Assembly (NCBI GenBank): GCA_030407315.1
Contig: JALQPE010001740.1
Coordinates: 1 to 64,000, forward strand
Source: Asparagopsis taxiformis
Taxonomy: Eukaryota; Rhodophyta; Florideophyceae; Bonnemaisoniales; Bonnemaisoniaceae
Reading direction: 5' to 3'
Length of the DNA stretch: 64,000 bases
The notes beneath the pieces were generated by a model. That model saw only the letters and a program-made list of their open reading frames with translations. It ran no database searches and had not been told where the DNA came from. The position numbers and the translations under genes were made by a program. Positions 1 through 9,000 of this stretch are shown piece by piece. Positions within the stretch are counted from its first letter, which is position 1, and each line of letters begins with the position of its first letter.

Positions 1-60
1 TATGGTGACTAGTTCTACTGTACAATACGGCATTTTCCATGTAATATTCTCTATTTTTGC

Positions 61-1343
61 TTATCCTGTGGTGCCACGCTGCTCCTCATCGGAAAACACA
101 TCACACCACGGACTTTGACACAGTACGTGTCGCACCAAGTCATTCAGCAGATCACTCTCGTCCCTGTACGAAGGTGTATACCACTGCAGATTCTTGATGA
201 TATAGCCCGGAGGGGTAGCAATATATCTTACACCGTTTTCGCTCCAAAGTGTCCCTTCTACCGGCTCTACCTCGATGGTACGTCCAGTCCAACGTCTCTG
301 CGTTTGTTCCGCTATAGGGTCCAGCTCCATAGTCTCGTTCTTGCACCACTTTGTCAGGTTTTCCTCAACCGCCCTAAGAACTCCAAGGTATTTCACAGGA
401 ATGGCTTTCTGTATTTTCGACTTACCGCCACAGTGATCACTGATTCTACCTGTTCTCGCAATTGCAGTAAGGCTGGCATTTTCCGCCTGCAGAGTTTTCA
501 CCTTAGCCTCCAACGCAACTATCTCCGTGGTGAGCGCCTTGTTTGCTATGTCCTGGCTAAACACTTTTTTTCCAGCTCCGCGATCTTCTTCTTCTGCGCA
601 TTGATGCGACTCGCCATTAAATCGATGGATTCCGGCGGATGCAACCTCTCTGCCCTCACCGTCCCCCCATCTCCCACGCTATCGGGATTATGATGTCCTC
701 CATCGGCAATAGCCTGACGTCGCGGGGGCGTTACGCGCATATTTGGCACCAATGACAGTCTGTTGTGACGAGGCCCGCACTCCGGCTGCTCTCTCCCCTC
801 AGTACCACCTGACCGCCGATGATAGTTGGCATCCTGTGAACGTTGCTCAGAAACAACATCCCTTGCCGCTATCCTCGGGTCCCTGACTGCATTACCTGCT
901 GGGGCTGATGTACTCGGCATAGTTGGCGCAGTGGGGGTCACAGCCTCCAGTGTCTCGCGAACCCCCGGCTGGGACTCCGTCTGCAGCACCTCCGCATCTG
1001 CCAACCCGGGAGGAACTACCTTTGCCATAGCACTCTGCCGCAATTCCAACATGTTTTGAGCCACTATCATGTCATCATCATGATGTTCACTGTCCCTGCG
1101 AGCACGCTTGCCTCGGTCAAGCCCCATCTCTCTCCGCGCCGTTCCTCCTTCCTCACTTTCTCGCTGCGGATCCCCAGTTCTGCGCCGGTCCGTCTTGCGA
1201 CTACCGGACCGCGGTTCAATGCTGCCGGTAGGCCCACACCGCTTCTTCGCACGGGATTGTCGGGCACTCGATACAGCAGCTGCTGACCGGTTTTTCTGGA
1301 GGCCCGGAGGCTTTGGAGCTTTCTTCGCAATACGCGGCGGCAT
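61..1343 (-). CDS. Coiled-coil protein split by a -1 frameshift (unknown function)
   Basis: Two overlapping minus-strand reading frames appear to be one gene. The upstream frame begins at ATG 1343 (MPPRIAKK...), is rich in Lys, Arg, Pro and Ser, and ends at a stop at 546 just after a heptad-like stretch (INAQKKKIAELEKK). The downstream frame (564 to 61, 167 aa) continues the same coiled coil (ALTTEIVALEAKVKTLQAE) and then a globular tail with Trp- and Tyr-rich segments (NLQWYTPSYRDE). Reading -1 at the A-run at 571-565 joins the two halves into a protein of about 427 aa. The basic start suggests a nuclear protein, but I recognise no family. It lies left of the MTase-SET gene, in the same direction, with repeat copy A in its upstream region. 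Alternatives are a plain one-base indel (pseudogene or sequence error) or a programmed frameshift. Confidence 0.5.
564..570 (-). other. Slippery heptamer A AAA AAG at the ORF junction
   Basis: In the zero frame the minus strand reads CTG GAA AAA AAG TGT. This places the canonical X XXY YYZ -1 slippage heptamer A AAA AAG in the right phase, 15 bases before the zero-frame stop codon. Slipping back one base gives GTG TTT AGC CAG, which is exactly the downstream frame. Just 3' lies a short imperfect stem (TGTTT-A-GC paired with GC-AAACA), which is weak and too close to the heptamer to be a convincing stimulator. The A-run of seven also makes a simple indel plausible. Confidence 0.45.
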
Positions 1344-1514
1344 AATGAAGCCTTCCCGGAAGCGATGGAAGGATTGAGTTGCACGAGATACAAAAAAATT
1401 GCTGTATAGTGTCGGTAACCACAACGGTCTGCGATGAACGTTCAGGTCAGGTCAAGTACCGGAGAATACGCCAACAGCCCAGATTGTATACGGTAGGCAG
1501 TCATCAACAGTATT

Positions 1515-1784
1515 TAATGAGGTACAATTACAGCTGTCGAGCTAGGCCGCGAGCACCCCTATGTCCGGAAGACGTCCTGATTTGAATTAAAATTTGGGCT
1601 ATTCTCAAAAACATGCACATGTGAACATGTTTTGAGATGGGGGTGTGCCGTACGGCACAATCGACCCGCTGAAATCGATGTTTTTTGCAATATTTTTTTC
1701 TGCCCTGAATTGTAGAATTTCTGGGCTGGACAGCAATGCAACTGAGCTGGACATCCACCGGGCGTCCATTTCAACTTGGTCTTG
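1515..1784 (-). repeat. Repeat copy A (inverted)
   Basis: The reverse complement of this stretch aligns with copies B and C. In order it shows a GGACxTCC-type start (TGGATGTCCAGCTC), a CAGCCCAGAAATTCTA block, an A-run, CATCGATTTC, the 16-bp palindrome, the hairpin, and an AATAGCCCAAATTTTAA end. It then continues, as in copy B only, through GGGGTGCTCGC and GACAGCTGTAATT. It lies between the 3' end of the MTase-SET gene and the start of the coiled-coil gene. Confidence 0.85.
1604..1659. other. Hairpin plus 16-bp palindrome in copy A
   Basis: The arms CTCAAAAACATG and CATGTTTTGAG (one base shorter than in the other copies) flank a ten-base loop holding the palindrome CACATGTG. At 1644-1659 is the perfect palindrome TGTGCCGTACGGCACA. 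Both structures recur in copies B and C. Confidence 0.8.
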
Positions 1785-2001
1785 TATTTTGCATCTGCAC
1801 GCATAACAGCAACCAAGCAGTCAGGTTCACTGCTCGGACGAAGTGCACCTAGAGTGTGAACGATTGGTTTTTGACAGGCGAGTACTGCTCAATAGGTTTC
1901 ACCCTGGACTAATGGTGGCTGGACATGCTGCATTATATGATATACTTCAACTCTGGAACGTAGCTTTATTTGTAGTCGAAATGAAAACATCTTTCGTGAC
2001 C

Positions 2002-5000
2002 CTAATTCCATGCTCTAAACGCTGTCCCATAATGAACGTAGAGCTCCTGCCCCGGACAGATATCGCGGATTGCACGTACTACGATGATCTTCGGATTTTC
2101 TAGGTCCTTCGCCTTGAGCTTCTTCCCCGTCGAACCGCTGCTGTAGTTCTCGACAAACTCGACGTTGGCCATCCGCCTGGTGTCTTCCGCCGGAGTGTCC
2201 TCACCTCGCAAATACCGCGGGTCGTTGATGAACTGCGCCGAACAGAACGGAGCCGGAACAATCCAAATTGGATGCTCGATGTTTTCGTCGTCCTCCGCTG
2301 TTGCATACAGCTTGATGGCATACATCAAGAATGTTTCCTTCGTTATCGCCATGTGACCCTCTCCGTACGCGAACCTCATCGACTCCTTGCTCATATCAGA
2401 GTACACAACAGTTCCGTAGTATGCACATACTTCGTCGCCAACATTAAATGTCTGTTCAGCGAAGAGCCCTCTTCCTGCATTTGGATGCTTAATCAGCGAT
2501 GGTCGAACGCTCAATTTTTTCGCAACACAATCGTGTGCCCGCATCACGCGAGGGTTTTCAGTTTGCAACCAGCGGCGCAGGGAAGGTGGCCAATAATGTA
2601 CCGGTTTTTCCATGTGCTCGTGCGACGCAATCGACTCTGGGCACAGCTGCCAGAGGTACTGCCGAATATATTTCGGGAACCTCTGGTACAGGGGAAGGCC
2701 AGGTGGGGGTTCGATGATCCTGCGTTCCCTCTGTGTATGCATCGTGACAGAGGGGGACGCCAAGAACTTCTCAGCACTCTGTTTCGCTTCTGTCGTGACC
2801 CTCATGTCAGTGTTGTTTGAAAGAATTACACGTGACATGAGAGCACACAGCTTTGGAAGCGATCGTGCCACACACAATTTGTCCATGTCACTGCCGGCGA
2901 AAACACGGTGCTCAGGCAAGCTCATAGCTGCTTTTCCCGTTGCGAAAGTGCCAGAGAATGGATCGACAACAATATCACCAGGCTGTGAATGCTGGCTGAT
3001 CAACTCCATCATGAGAGCGACGCTCTTCTGCTCTGCACGAACTCTGACCGTAGCACCGGTTGTGCTCCTTGTTCGCCACACCATCTCATTCGAATCGATG
3101 GCGGGCATATTGATGGTGACGTTGCACCACGCCGGGTACGTGCCGTCCATGTATCCGTGGTTCCTATAGGCCACCATCTCGCTTCCGGTCTTGAACGGAA
3201 CACCTCGCTTCCAGAAGTGGATAGCGACCTCTGCCATGTTCATGCGTTGGTACCTCTTCCGCCCCGGCATTTGATAGAGGTGCCCAGGTAGTCGGACAAA
3301 CAACAGAGGTACCTCGTCAACGAAGAAAACTGAATTCCGAACGACGTCCTCCTCCTCCTCCTCATCCGCACTTTCTTCGCCACTGTGCTGCGATGCTTCG
3401 GAGTCCGAATTCATGGACGTAACCTCTTCTTCATCCGACCCGTCATCACTGGCAGCAGCATCGGTTGGGCCTTCTGACTGCGGTCCTTTGTACGTTTCCA
3501 AGTAATGGAACCATTCGTAGAACTGCAAAACGGAGCAGAACACGATGCCGTGGCCACCGGGGCGCAACAGCTCGTCAAACACTTCGATGCTAGCCTGCAT
3601 ATCTTCTGCAGTTAGCCTGTCGTACGAAGAGTTGGAATCGTTCCTCTTACGACGAACATTGTAGGGCGGATCAGTCAGAATAAGCTGAACGTTGCCCGTG
3701 ATGGGCACGTGTTCTCGGCTCTCGTCGGCACTGACCAAATCTTCGAAAGGGACGTCGTACACCCGGCAATACTGACTCATTTTCGAAAGAAAGTCCTTTG
3801 CGAGAGCCTGCCCTTCACTTTCCTGCTCTTCTGTCGCATGGGGTGACGGTGACGGGGGAGACGGCCCTTGGGCAGTAAGACTGGTCCTCCCAGGTCCAAG
3901 TTGAAGCCTGGTTGTGTGTCTTGTCGACGGAACCAAACCTCTCCCTCCTGTGTTGCGACGAGTGGGAGTGTTATCAACCGGCTTGGGGACCTTTTCTGCG
4001 TCCGCGGCTTGTGGTGCCGGGCGGAGGACAGCCATAACGTCTTCGTCGAGGGTGTCAAAGTACGCTGGCAGCTTGTCCGGATTTCCGCTTGACAAGTATA
4101 TTTCCAGCGCCCCCCAGCGGTCGGACTCCGGCCAGGTGTACAGGTCCGGGTTGACGATAAGAAACTGCAACCGGTCGAAGAACTTCCTCACAAGGTCCCT
4201 AAATGCACTGTGCTGCGCACTGGTTCTTGTCTCTACTTTTCCACCATATCCATCAGGATGAGATAGGGGAGCTTTGTCGTGGTAGAGATCTAGCTTCTGC
4301 TCCATCGGTGCGAATAGACCTTCATCGAGCACGTCAAACCAATGCTCACTGCTGTCGAAAATGATGTACGGCGCCATCAATTCTTCGAAGCTGGAAAACT
4401 TTGCGGCGAAGGCCACATCGGTCCAAGCATGGTATAAAACTTGAACCACGTAACAAGCTCGATTAGTGCTTTTTTTCCGATGGGCTGGGACGCGTGCGGC
4501 TTCGTTCCCCTCTTCGGCCACATCGCCTATTCGGCGACGCGGCAGGTTCTTGTTGTGATTTCGGATGATAGACAACGCTTGGAAATACATCAATACCTCG
4601 AACGTTTCCGGTGGAGCAAGAACGAAGGCGCTTGGTTCCCCGCGCTGCGGCGCCTGTAGTGGCGAAGGAAGCATGTTACATCCAATAAGGAAGGTCTGCG
4701 GCACGATCCCAGAAAGGATGCAGTGCTCAACCCATTGCCCGATACGCTCATCCTGTCTTGAAAACTCGGCAATGGGTAATGCCAGACGAACAATCTGCTT
4801 GGCTCGCTCAACGTTCATCTCTGCCATGACGATTTCGGCGACATCCGCCTCGACTCCAGCATTTTTCGAACGACCGCTGAAGGACATGCTGAGTCGACCT
4901 TGCAGCGCCAGAAATTGTTCTTCCGTGCCCTGCGCAACCCAAGCGCCAAGGTCCGCGTATGTGAAACCTCCCGGCTTGTCCGTCAAGTCTGCGAAACTTG

Positions 5001-5193
5001 AGTGGGCGAATAAATCCAGCAAGAGGCGGAGGAAGTCTTTGCCAGCGAGAGTAGTTTCGCGGGCGGCGCGACCTACGTTTCGACGTGTACCCATGTCACT
5101 AGAATCCTCCCAAGGGCTAGCAGGTTCGCGCAGAATTGGCACGGTTGCGTCGTCAACGATCGGATTGCTGTTGCGCCTGCGCTTATTCGTCAT
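2002..5193 (-). CDS. N4C/N6A DNA methyltransferase fused to a SET domain
   Basis: A 1063-aa protein from ATG 5193, chosen because it is the first in-frame ATG giving a basic, nuclear-type start (MTNKRRRNS). The N-terminal half is unrecognised. Motif IV DPPY is at residues 508-511. An acidic Asp/Glu/Ser insert follows, then a segment resembling the conserved region before motif I, and motif I DPFSGT at about 744-749. The order IV-target region-I and the DPPY sequence place it in the beta-class amino methyltransferases (N6_N4_Mtase family), which are usually bacterial or phage enzymes. From about residue 900 to the end is a SET-like domain with GRGLFA (about 907), FINDPRY, ANVEFVEN and a terminal PGQELYVHYG. 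SET domains normally methylate protein lysines, so the fusion suggests coupled DNA and chromatin methylation; this is inferred. It is transcribed away from the ParB-dioxygenase gene across 865 bp. Confidence 0.85.
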   Translation of the reverse strand: MTNKRRRNSNPIVDDATVPILREPASPWEDSSDMGTRRNVGRAARETTLAGKDFLRLLLDLFAHSSFADLTDKPGGFTYADLGAWVAQGTEEQFLALQGRLSMSFSGRSKNAGVEADVAEIVMAEMNVERAKQIVRLALPIAEFSRQDERIGQWVEHCILSGIVPQTFLIGCNMLPSPLQAPQRGEPSAFVLAPPETFEVLMYFQALSIIRNHNKNLPRRRIGDVAEEGNEAARVPAHRKKSTNRACYVVQVLYHAWTDVAFAAKFSSFEELMAPYIIFDSSEHWFDVLDEGLFAPMEQKLDLYHDKAPLSHPDGYGGKVETRTSAQHSAFRDLVRKFFDRLQFLIVNPDLYTWPESDRWGALEIYLSSGNPDKLPAYFDTLDEDVMAVLRPAPQAADAEKVPKPVDNTPTRRNTGGRGLVPSTRHTTRLQLGPGRTSLTAQGPSPPSPSPHATEEQESEGQALAKDFLSKMSQYCRVYDVPFEDLVSADESREHVPITGNVQLILTDPPYNVRRKRNDSNSSYDRLTAEDMQASIEVFDELLRPGGHGIVFCSVLQFYEWFHYLETYKGPQSEGPTDAAASDDGSDEEEVTSMNSDSEASQHSGEESADEEEEEDVVRNSVFFVDEVPLLFVRLPGHLYQMPGRKRYQRMNMAEVAIHFWKRGVPFKTGSEMVAYRNHGYMDGTYPAWCNVTINMPAIDSNEMVWRTRSTTGATVRVRAEQKSVALMMELISQHSQPGDIVVDPFSGTFATGKAAMSLPEHRVFAGSDMDKLCVARSLPKLCALMSRVILSNNTDMRVTTEAKQSAEKFLASPSVTMHTQRERRIIEPPPGLPLYQRFPKYIRQYLWQLCPESIASHEHMEKPVHYWPPSLRRWLQTENPRVMRAHDCVAKKLSVRPSLIKHPNAGRGLFAEQTFNVGDEVCAYYGTVVYSDMSKESMRFAYGEGHMAITKETFLMYAIKLYATAEDDENIEHPIWIVPAPFCSAQFINDPRYLRGEDTPAEDTRRMANVEFVENYSSGSTGKKLKAKDLENPKIIVVRAIRDICPGQELYVHYGTAFRAWN

Positions 5194-5513
5194 AATGGAA
5201 TGAGTGGAAAATTCGGTACAGGATGGCGACCGCTCGGCGAGACAGTCAAATTTGACGACGTATCTCGTGACGTTTGCACTCTTTCGTGAGGAACACTGGT
5301 TGATATCGAACGGAACAGAGTATACGGGTACACAGCACTGGAAAGGTCTTGAAACCTGTAACCGGTGTATGTAATAAGTTGTGACGGATACGTGGTAGAG
5401 AAAGTTTTTTAAAAAGATTGTGATTCCCTGTCTTTGGGTGTTGTACTGCACGGCCGCCAGTCACATAGGTTGTCACACGTGCATCACGCCTACCAGGTTA
5501 GCGACATCCGGAC

Positions 5514-5785
5514 GGCCACTGGACGTGGGGATGTCCAGCTCAGATGCATTGCTGGCCAGCCCAGAAATTCTACAATTTCGGGCAGAAAAAAATATTGCAA
5601 AAAACATCGATTTCGGCGGTCGATTGTGCCGTACGGCACACCCCCATCTCAAAAACATGTTCACATGTGCATGCTTTTGAGAATAGCCCAAATTTTAACT
5701 CAAATCAGGGTGTTCCCCGGATAAAGGGGTGCTCGCAGCCGCCCCAAAAGCCGCCTAGCTTGACAGCTGTAATTTTAACACATTA
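5514..5785 (+). repeat. Repeat copy B
   Basis: Same orientation as copy C and inverted relative to A. It lies in the intergenic region between the divergent MTase-SET and ParB-dioxygenase genes. Its downstream extension (GGGGTGCTCGC, then CTAGCT and GACAGCTGTAATT) matches the outer part of copy A. Its first about 20 bases diverge from A, C and D. Confidence 0.85.
5625..5681. other. 16-bp palindrome plus hairpin in copy B
   Basis: TGTGCCGTACGGCACA is at 5625-5640. The hairpin arms CTCAAAAACATG (5648-5659) and CATGCTTTTGAG (5670-5681) carry one mismatch. Confidence 0.8.
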
Positions 5786-6057
5786 CACATCAAGGACACT
5801 GCCTGCTTCACGCCACCTCGTCAGGTTTCGAGAGCCCGACTCGGGCCCGTTCCGAACGGACACTCACATCTCGATTGCCTCTTTTGCATTCCAGCGGTCA
5901 CGATAGGTGTGTACCTAACAAAATTTCGGTTCTATTGTGTTATTATTTCCAGCGATTGGCGTTCACGACCATTCTTCAACGCAACGTGAAACATACCATC
6001 CACATCACTCCAATACGTCAACGTCAACCATCTCTTTTCCTTTCCAACTCAACAACC

Positions 6058-9000
6058 ATGGCGGATACGCATTTCAGCAGTTTGTTTTCAACGGTTTGCG
6101 GCGATCAAGTGAGCGCGTCAGCAGAGTCGCGCGGACTCAAGCGCGGCGTCGATGTCAACTTGCTTGCGGACGTGGACGGTGCGGCTGTGCATATTGGGAC
6201 GGCTTCGGTGAGCACTGCTGGTGGCGATGTTGGCCTTCCGCGCACGCTGCACAACCACAAGCTGCCGGAAACCGAGGAGGCCGACTACATCGTCGTGCGC
6301 AACATTGCGACTAAGGACAAGTTCAAGGAACTCCCGTTCCCGTACATGTTTGATGGCGCCGAGGGACCGCCGGAGACGATGGGTGGAGCATACGCCGCGG
6401 CGTTTTACCCTTGGGATACTCGGATGATGCGCCCCGCTGCGGAGGATGGCCCTAGCGACATTCGTACCCCTGCTGCAGCGTCAAACTTCAACGCAGCGAC
6501 AAACCAGGCCAGCTCGGGACGGATGCCCAGTACCGGTCCAGCAGGCGAAATCACTGGTTCGGGGGGTACGAAGCATCCAGCACGCTCCATCCCGGTTTCG
6601 GGAGGCACGAAGCGCCCTGCTCGCTCTGCCAGAGCCTCCAGTGGAGGCACGAAGCACCCTGCTCGCTCCAACGTCACCGAAGCTACTACGCAGGATGTAA
6701 CCGAGGTGGACGACGAACCGGAGGTGGCGGAAAGCATTCGTGAGCAGCAGGGGACGCAAATTACGGTGCCGAAGTTTGTGACGTCGGATTACGTCGGACA
6801 AGGAGCGACTGTGTTGGTGAGGCAGCTAGTGGAACCGGTCGTGACCCTTCGGGATGTGAAAGAAGACCACGTGGAGGACCTGCGCAACAATATGTTGGCG
6901 GTGGGGTATGTGAGCTCTTCGCGTATCACTGTGACGGTGCTGAGGTCGCAAAACACGCATCTGTCCGCCGCCACGCGTCTGTTCCTGAATGGCAAATTCC
7001 ATGCCAATGCGAACGTGACCGTGATCGACGGACTGCATCGTCTCAATGCTATGCATAGCATTGCGGATGACTTCACGCGCCTCACCCGTATGCACAGAAC
7101 CAAGCTGCCACAGGACGCAAACCGCTTGCGCTGGGTTACTCAGCCTCTGGATGTGTACTACCTTCGCCGCAAGGACGACAGTGATCTTCAGCCTCATGAG
7201 ATCATCCACAAGAGTGCAGAGTCGAACCATACGACTGGGACGCAACTGACGGAGCGCTCCCTGGTTCGAATCTTGTCGTCCATCCAGCAGTTCATCCGTA
7301 CGATTGCTGTTGCAAATAACGTGGAAAACGCTGGCGACTTGCGTGAGTCTGATGTCATCCGAACATTGTTCGAGGCGCAGTTCATGGGGATGATGAATTC
7401 AACGAACACGGCCCGGCGGTGGACGCATTTGGCTATAGCAACGCTGAAGCATCCTGTTCTCGACGAAGTGTTGCGTGAGCTGAACAATTCCGAGCGCCGC
7501 AACGAGATTGGGATAACGCACCTGGACCACAAGATAGTGCGCGAGTTGCTGGAAGAAAACTTTGTCTTCGTCTTGCGTGGTCTTTCGGAGTACTTGAACC
7601 CTGCTCATGGTGGACGTCCGGATGGACGCTTTGACGTGAACGACTTCTATACATACGTCCGTCGTGTGACTGCAATAGCAAATTCTCTGTACGCTGCGTA
7701 TGGGCGCCCAAAGAGTATTATGCGCAAGTCATTTCTGAGCACAGAGATGGCAATTGGGTCGGTTAAGCAGCCGAAGGAGTTTCAATGGCATCTCACCAAT
7801 GCCATTGCAATGTATAGAGGGGACGACCGGAGCAGTGAGGTTCGAATGCGACGGAGAACCACGCGCTTACAGGATTTGGAAACGAACTTGAAAGAGTTTT
7901 TCAATCCGACATTGAAGAAGGAGACTAAGGCTCGACGCAAACGCCGCCCTTCTGCTGCCAATGTGAGACTCACTCACAAGAAGCAGCGGAATGTCGAACA
8001 TGAGCCTGCTTCGCATGGCATCCGCCGCCGTTCACAGCGACTTCGCTCGACGGGGAGCACACGCCTCGAGGAAGAACAGCCGGTTGTGGTACAACAATCC
8101 GCCGGGGAAGAAGAGCAGGCCGTTGTTGATAAACCCATCGATCAACAACAAGCCACTGCTTCCGGTGATGAGGTTGACGAAGACTCCGCCCGTTCCCCCG
8201 ATTCTGCCGTTGAGATTGTCCCCCAAGATAACCAACGTGCTGGTGCGACTCCCTCCAACCAAGAATCTGTCCATAACGTTTCGGACGAGGAAGAAAACAA
8301 CAGTGCAGATGAGGGCCATGTCAAAAGCAAGGGGGTCCGCGAAGTGACAATTACACTCACTGTTCCGGAAGGAGTCGAAGTCGATGAAGACGGTTACATC
8401 GTTCGTGACTCTCCTTCTGAAGACGACCTCCTGTTCGACGACCGTATGCCATCTCTTCCTGACGATTTCGAAGCCAAAGACCGAGCCGAAGGGCATCATC
8501 TGGCGCAGCGTCCCGCGGACGTCATCGCATCGGTGAGGGTTGGCTGTCTGCCCCCGATTGAGCTCAGGTTGTTATTGGAGACTGTGGAAATCGATGAGGA
8601 GGGCAGAGAGGTGAGGTATTTGAAGCAAGTGGCGATGGACCCTGTGTTTGAAGGGCTGCATATTCCGGAACAACATCGGGCTCGTCATCTTGTTTTCGAG
8701 ATCGAGACCATCTATCCGATGTTTTTCGCAGCGTGGAAGATGGCTGCCAAGGCGATGTGTGAGCCTACATCGACGTTTCTACCCTCGAGGCTGGACTTCG
8801 CTCAGGTTGCGCGAATGTGTACCAACTGGAAGGATTCGTATGAGGCCGGCACTGGTATGGCGTACTTCCACAATTGCCGAACGGAAATCAACGAGCGAGG
8901 GTATACGGTGATGCACAATTTCGCGGATGTAAGCTACCTCGATGCGTCGGACAAGTTCCCATTTGACTTGGGTCTCATGGAAGAAATTCCTAGCCAGGAA

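Noticed and set aside
115..693. 192-codon plus-strand frame at the left end
   Set aside because: It is antisense to the coiled-coil gene, whose two minus-strand frames are continuous in content.
1604..1636. Reading the repeat hairpins as transcription terminators
   Set aside because: Eukaryotic pol II genes do not use such hairpins, and copy B lies between two gene starts rather than after a gene.
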